30,871 nt of DNA, from positions 1-30,871 of IMG/VR virus record IMGVR_UViG_3300027816_000293; one strand, written 5' to 3'. A program made the position numbers and the translations under genes. This document shows positions 27,889-30,871 of the stretch, piece after piece (the first letter of the stretch is position 1; each line of letters starts with the position of its first letter). The stretch is from a virus. Under the pieces are notes generated by a model. That model was not told the DNA's origin and searched no databases. It saw nothing but the letters and a program-made list of their open reading frames with translations.

Positions 27889-28182
27889 ATGGATGAATTG
27901 ACAATTATAACTGGCAAAGTAAACTTAGACACTACTTATTTAAAGATTAAACTAAGCCTTGAAGAAATAAAAGAACGTGCTTCAAATAGACATGACTTAA
28001 TACATTCAATGGAGCGTAGTTTAGTAGACTTACAACAAGTTAAAATTAGTTACGATGCGATCGAGAAAGAACTAAGGGCAGCACTACAGCAAAATTTTAG
28101 ACTTGAAAAGCTATTGCAGGAAGAAAAGTTTAAAGTAAAAGATTTAGAAATGGAGTTAAAACTAAAAGACGTTGATTTATGA
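27889..28182 (+). CDS. Coiled-coil protein (97 aa)
   Basis: A 97-residue protein with heptad repeats through residues 40-95 (LVDLQQVKISYDAIEKELRAALQQNFRLEKLLQEEKFKVKDLEMELKL) after a short beta-like start. Being between the helicase and NinG, it may be a replication or recombination accessory. No family is recognised. It overlaps the NinG gene by ATGA. Confidence 0.65.
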   Translation: MDELTIITGKVNLDTTYLKIKLSLEEIKERASNRHDLIHSMERSLVDLQQVKISYDAIEKELRAALQQNFRLEKLLQEEKFKVKDLEMELKLKDVDL

Positions 28183-28697
28183 GGTGTAAAAACTGCAAAG
28201 AGAAATTCGAACCCGCTCGGTTTAACATGAAGTATTGTTTAAAAGACGAATGCGTTCGTGTTTTCGTGGAAGAAGTAAAGAATAAAACTTGGAAAAAGAC
28301 GAAAGCAAAAGCGAAGCAGGATTTAATGACACTATCCGACTACCTTAAATTAGCCCAACAAGTGTTTAACAAATGGATCAACCTACGAGATAAGGGTAAA
28401 CCTTGCATAAGTTGCGACAAACCAATTACAGGACGTGTAAACGCTTCGCACTTTTGGAATGCAAACAACCATTACAACGTTCGATTTAATGAAGATAACG
28501 TACATAGTTCCTGCATTACGTGCAATCAATTTTTATCAGGCAATCTTTTGGAGTATAGAACACGCCTTATTTCAAAGATAGGTGAACAAAGATTTAATAT
28601 TTTAGAAGCTGAAAGTAAGAAAACACGGAAGTTCACAATTGAAGAACTAAAAGAAATAATAGCTACCTACAAAAAAAAGATTAAAGAATATGAATGA
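28179..28697 (+). CDS. ninG: NinG/Rap-like recombination protein
   Basis: A 172-residue Holliday-junction-related protein of the lambda NinG type. A zinc finger at the N-terminus (RCKNCKEKFEPARFNMKYCLKDEC) is followed by a lysine-rich helix, LSDYLKLAQQVFNKWINLRDKGKPCISCDKPITGRVNASHFWNANNHYNVRFNEDNVHSSCITCN and a helical end. The His-Phe-Trp and C-x2-C...C-x2-C residues of the nuclease-like core are present. Placed with ERF and YqaJ-like exonuclease it completes a recombination set. Confidence 0.85.
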   Translation: MRCKNCKEKFEPARFNMKYCLKDECVRVFVEEVKNKTWKKTKAKAKQDLMTLSDYLKLAQQVFNKWINLRDKGKPCISCDKPITGRVNASHFWNANNHYNVRFNEDNVHSSCITCNQFLSGNLLEYRTRLISKIGEQRFNILEAESKKTRKFTIEELKEIIATYKKKIKEYE

Positions 28698-28872
28698 TAT
28701 ATTACAAGAAATATGGGATAACGTTCCTAAACCACTTAAAAAAGCTGATTATTGTTTCTATGTTGGAAAAGGTTATAAAGACGTTCCTAAGCGATTTAAA
28801 CGCAAATTAGTCATAGTAGTTTATATTATAGATGACTTTGCAATATATTACGCTCCAAGAATTTTAATTTAA
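28690..28872 (+). CDS. Small hypothetical protein (60 aa)
   Basis: A 60-residue protein (MNDILQEIWDNVPKPLKKADYCFYVGKGYKDVPKRFKRKLVIVVYIIDDFAIYYAPRIL) with a basic middle and a short hydrophobic strand end. It overlaps NinG by 8 bases, and promoter P5 follows it by a few bases. No family is recognised. Confidence 0.6.
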   Translation: MNDILQEIWDNVPKPLKKADYCFYVGKGYKDVPKRFKRKLVIVVYIIDDFAIYYAPRILI

Positions 28873-28877
28873 AATAG

Positions 28878-28907
28878 TTGTTATATTAAAAAGAATAACT
28901 ATATTTG
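28878..28907 (+). promoter_or_regulatory. Bacteroidetes-type promoter P5
   Basis: TTG (28878-28880), a 19-nt spacer and TATATTTG (28900-28907). The first 20 bases (28878-28897) are identical to 29551-29570 at P6. It probably drives the genes at 28931 and 29175. Confidence 0.78.
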
Positions 28908-28930
28908 ACCCAACAATTAAAACTTAAATT

Positions 28931-29164
28931 ATGAAAAAGTATTACTGGACTATGAAGAATGGTCAAAAAATCGACATTGATTTAATGGATGAAAACCATT
29001 TAAGAAACACGCTAAAAATGATTATGCGTAACATAGAAAACGCAGAAGCTAAAGAACGTGAAATTAGAAAAACACGATTTGAACTAAATGGAGATATAGC
29101 GCAAGACCATTACGACCAAATGAGTTTAGCTGAGTATGAAGATGTAATGCGTTACGGATTTTAA
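28931..29164 (+). CDS. Small hypothetical protein (77 aa)
   Basis: A 77-residue helical protein (MKKYYWTMKNGQKIDIDLMDENHLRNTLKMIMRNIENAEAKEREIRK...). The pattern MKKYxWTxKNGQKIxID-M---HLxNxLxMI-RN is one I recall from many Bacteroidetes phages, function unknown. It is the first gene after P5, with an A-rich leader. Confidence 0.7.
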   Translation: MKKYYWTMKNGQKIDIDLMDENHLRNTLKMIMRNIENAEAKEREIRKTRFELNGDIAQDHYDQMSLAEYEDVMRYGF

Positions 29165-29174
29165 AACTTAAATT

Positions 29175-29534
29175 ATGATAACAACATTTGAAACCATTAC
29201 TCACGAACTAACAGATGAAGAATTAAACTTAGTTCCTGTTATAGTTCACAGCTTCCGATTCTATAAAAAGGATAACCCTATAAAAGCTGAATTGATAGTT
29301 AAACGGATGAACGAATACTTACAAAAAAACGAATCAAAAGTTAAAATGAATGGTCCGCGTTTACGTAAGATAGTTAACTACATTCGTACAAATGGCATTA
29401 TTCCTTTAATAGCTACGTCTAACGGCTACTTTACAAGCGATTGTAAGCAAACTATCGCTGAACAAATACAAAGCCTTCAGGAACGAGCAAACAGCATTGA
29501 ACGATGTGCTGAAGGATTAAAGAAATTTTTATAA
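29175..29534 (+). CDS. Probable winged-helix-type protein (119 aa)
   Basis: A 119-residue protein of helices and short strands (LTDEELNLVPVIVHSFRFYKKDNPIKAELIVKRMNEYLQKNESKVKMNGPRLRKIVNYIRTNGIIPLIATSNGYFTSDC...). The order helix-helix-recognition-helix-beta wing (MNGPRLRKIVNYIRTNG-IIPLIATSNGYFTS) suggests a winged helix with a coiled C-terminus. I have seen this type beside ERF genes in Bacteroidetes phages. DNA binding is inferred. Confidence 0.65.
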   Translation: MITTFETITHELTDEELNLVPVIVHSFRFYKKDNPIKAELIVKRMNEYLQKNESKVKMNGPRLRKIVNYIRTNGIIPLIATSNGYFTSDCKQTIAEQIQSLQERANSIERCAEGLKKFL

Positions 29535-29550
29535 TTTTTTTTTGATCCCA

Positions 29551-29580
29551 TTGTTATATTAAAAAGAATAGTTATATTTG
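29551..29580 (+). promoter_or_regulatory. Bacteroidetes-type promoter P6
   Basis: TTG (29551-29553), a 19-nt spacer and TATATTTG (29573-29580). It shares 20 identical bases with P5. It drives the ERF gene, the exonuclease and probably the small genes as far as the terminator at 1767. Confidence 0.8.
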
Positions 29581-29602
29581 TAAAACAATTAAAATTTATA
29601 TT

Positions 29603-30127
29603 ATGAAAAACCTATTTAAAAGTTTAGCAGCATTTCAGCAAGAAGTGCCAGTAATTCACAAAGGAACACAAGGCTACGGATATTCGTATGCTGACCTTCC
29701 TAAAATCTTTGAAGTTATTAACCCGTTATTACAAAAACACGGATTAGGCTTTACCCAATTAATTAATGGTCAAACAATAGTAACGTGTTTATTCCATTGT
29801 GAAAGTGGAGAAAGCATAGAAAGTAAAACGGATATTCCTCAAGGCGTTCAGTTAAAAGGAATGAATGATTTTCAAGTATTAGGTTCTGCAATCACTTATT
29901 TAAGACGTTACGCACTATCTTCTATTTTAGGTATTGTAACCGATAAAGACGTTGATGCAGCAGGTGAGCAAATAAAACCCGTAAAGACGGATAAAAAGCC
30001 TACAATACAAGGTGAACGATTCTTAAAAGCAGTAGAAGCAATAAGAGCAGGTGAATTTACAGCTGAAGAACTACAAGCAAAGTTCGAATTAAATGAAGTT
30101 CAACAAAAAGCATTGTTACTTATATGA
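29603..30127 (+). CDS. ERF-type single-strand annealing protein
   Basis: A 174-residue recombinase of the ERF superfamily, which anneals single strands during recombination. It shows the family pattern: LFKSLAAFQQEVPVIHKGTQGYGYSYADLPKIFEVINPLLQKHGLGFTQ, then VTCLFHCESGESIESKTDIP and DFQVLGSAITYLRRYALSSILGIVTDKDVDAAG. A linker and a short C-terminal helical domain (RFLKAVEAIRAGEFTAEELQAKFELNEVQQKALL) follow. The exonuclease two genes on is its natural partner, as Red/RecT-like pairs work. It overlaps the next gene by ATGA. Confidence 0.9.
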   Translation: MKNLFKSLAAFQQEVPVIHKGTQGYGYSYADLPKIFEVINPLLQKHGLGFTQLINGQTIVTCLFHCESGESIESKTDIPQGVQLKGMNDFQVLGSAITYLRRYALSSILGIVTDKDVDAAGEQIKPVKTDKKPTIQGERFLKAVEAIRAGEFTAEELQAKFELNEVQQKALLLI

Positions 30128-30315
30128 AAACAGCAGTAGAGTGGTTGGTTGAACAATTAGATGGCGAAAGACATTTAACAGAAAATGAAATAAAACGACT
30201 TATTCAACAAGCCAAAGAAATGGAGAAAGATCAGATAATAGATGCTTGTAAACAATGTTCTTATAGTTATGAAGAAGCAGAACAATACTACAACGAAACC
30301 TTTAAATCAGAATAG
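30124..30315 (+). CDS. Small protein ending YYNETFKSE, before the exonuclease
   Basis: A 63-residue helical protein (MKTAVEWLVEQLDGERHLTENEIKRLIQQAKEMEKDQIIDACKQCSYSYEEAEQYYNETFKSE). The end matches the gene at 257-475, so one copy lies on each side of the exonuclease. I recall this family (MKTAVEWL...AKEMEKxQIIDA) as very common in Flavobacterium and other Bacteroidetes phages, function unknown. It sits between ERF and the exonuclease, one base from the latter's ATG. Confidence 0.8.
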   Translation: MKTAVEWLVEQLDGERHLTENEIKRLIQQAKEMEKDQIIDACKQCSYSYEEAEQYYNETFKSE

Positions 30316-30316
30316 A

Positions 30317-30871
30317 ATGAAAATACGTTGCTCACAAATAGGAAAACTAATGACTTCCCCTAAAACAAAAGGGGAGGTTCTTTCTAAAACTACAAAAACC
30401 TACATTCAGGAACTTGCAATAGAACATAAATACGGAATCCGTAAAGAGTTTTGGAGTAGATACACGGATAAAGGTAATGAAGTAGAAGACGAAGGTATCG
30501 AATTGGTTAACGATGTTCTTGATTTAGGATTCATCTATAAAAATGATGAGAATTTAACCAACGATTATCTAACAGGAACACCAGACGTAAACACGAATGA
30601 AGTTCTTTTAGATGTAAAATGTTCTTGGGATGCAACTACTTTTCCATTTTTCGAGACCGAATGCCCGAATAAAGATTACTACTATCAACTTCAGGGTTAT
30701 ATGTGGTTAACAGGAAAAGACGAAGCACTTTTATGTTACTGTTTAGTAAATACACCTTTTCAGATAGTAGAAGACGAAGTTAGGCGTGAACATTGGAAAC
30801 AAGGGTTAATTGATGAAAGTTTAGATGTAAGAGACTTTATTCAGAAGAAACATAACTTTGACCACATCCCG
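30317..30871 (+). CDS. YqaJ-like exonuclease, N-terminal part (continues at base 144)
   Basis: The front 185 residues of a YqaJ-like PD-(D/E)XK exonuclease, which chews one DNA strand so that the ERF protein can anneal. CSQIGKLMTSPKTKGEVLSKTTKTYIQELA leads in; then GNEVEDEGIELVNDVL, and the nuclease core GTPDVNTNEVLLDVKCSWD carries the Asp...Asp-x-Lys set, followed by YYYQLQGYMWLTGK. Across the circle join it runs to base 260, total about 223 residues. It starts one base past the stop of the preceding small gene. Confidence 0.88.
   Translation, partial: MKIRCSQIGKLMTSPKTKGEVLSKTTKTYIQELAIEHKYGIRKEFWSRYTDKGNEVEDEGIELVNDVLDLGFIYKNDENLTNDYLTGTPDVNTNEVLLDVKCSWDATTFPFFETECPNKDYYYQLQGYMWLTGKDEALLCYCLVNTPFQIVEDEVRREHWKQGLIDESLDVRDFIQKKHNFDHIP
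30729..30871. repeat. Terminal overlap closing the circle (copy 2)
   Basis: Second copy of the 143-base overlap described at 1-143. Relative to copy 1 it reads C, T, T and A at 30739, 30742, 30743 and 30745 where copy 1 reads T, C, C and T. The rest is identical. The true circular genome is therefore about 30,728 bases. Confidence 0.85.

Noticed and set aside
30354-30375. Second copy of the terL hairpin (TCCCCT...AGGGGA)
   Set aside because: The bases lie in the exonuclease's conserved MTSPKTKGEVLS stretch, and the frame is unbroken; the likeness to the terL hairpin is chance.
1-30871. tRNA genes, CRISPR arrays, insertion sequences, integrase and attachment sites
   Set aside because: Gaps between genes are short; I saw no cloverleaf, no regular repeat-spacer pattern, no transposase and no integrase-like protein.

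Overview
This window looks like the complete genome of a small, tailed, double-stranded DNA phage of a low-GC Bacteroidetes host, most likely a Flavobacterium-type bacterium. All convincing genes lie on the + strand and are packed with ATGA overlaps. Gene starts lack Shine-Dalgarno sequences and have A-rich leaders. The recognisable promoters have the Bacteroidetes form, with TTG/TTTG upstream of TAnnTTTG and here always TATATTTG. Several small proteins are of types I recognise from Bacteroidetes phages. Bases 1-143 recur at 30729-30871, with four differences confined to bases 11-17, so the contig closes into a circle of about 30.73 kb. The join lies inside one exonuclease gene. No integrase was found, and no repressor beyond one small HTH protein.

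Layout. (i) 1-1720 and 28931-30871 form one block across the circle join: a recombination cassette (ERF-type annealing protein and YqaJ-like exonuclease) and a run of tiny accessory genes ending at a terminator (1767-1794). (ii) 1796-3585: a promoter, a DnaJ-type zinc-finger protein, a micro-membrane protein, a sigma-factor-like protein and small genes. (iii) 3596-5842: terminase small subunit, an adenine methyltransferase and terminase large subunit. The large subunit is interrupted inside its Walker A motif by a 42-nt in-frame segment that carries a stop codon and a hairpin. (iv) 5842-13429: tail genes, with a probable -1 frameshift tail chaperone, tail-completion proteins, two large tail-tip proteins and the tape measure. 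(v) 13442-20375: head genes, with protease, probable scaffold, decoration protein, major capsid, probable tail tube, portal with a MuF-like C-terminus and connector. (vi) 20380-24169: an HNH homing endonuclease, fibres, probable holin and endolysin. (vii) 24148-28872: a short promoter-terminator unit, many small early genes, a structured leader RNA, and the replication module (DUF6291-like protein, RecA/DnaB-like ATPase, NinG).

How it works together. Early promoters of nearly identical sequence (24297, 26205, 28900, 29573) probably drive replication, recombination and host-takeover genes. The promoter at 1818 drives the sigma-like protein and probably the start of the late operon. Terminators after the capsid gene, the tail-tube gene and the lysis module divide the late transcript.

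Most interesting signals: the interrupted terminase P-loop with its matched GGA...GGA codons, a leader RNA with two hairpin loops fully complementary over 8 nt, a strongly strand-biased AAACACG motif seen about 40 times by eye, and a probable orphan small RNA at about 24183-24243. All functions come from reading the sequence and recalling protein families; no database search was run.
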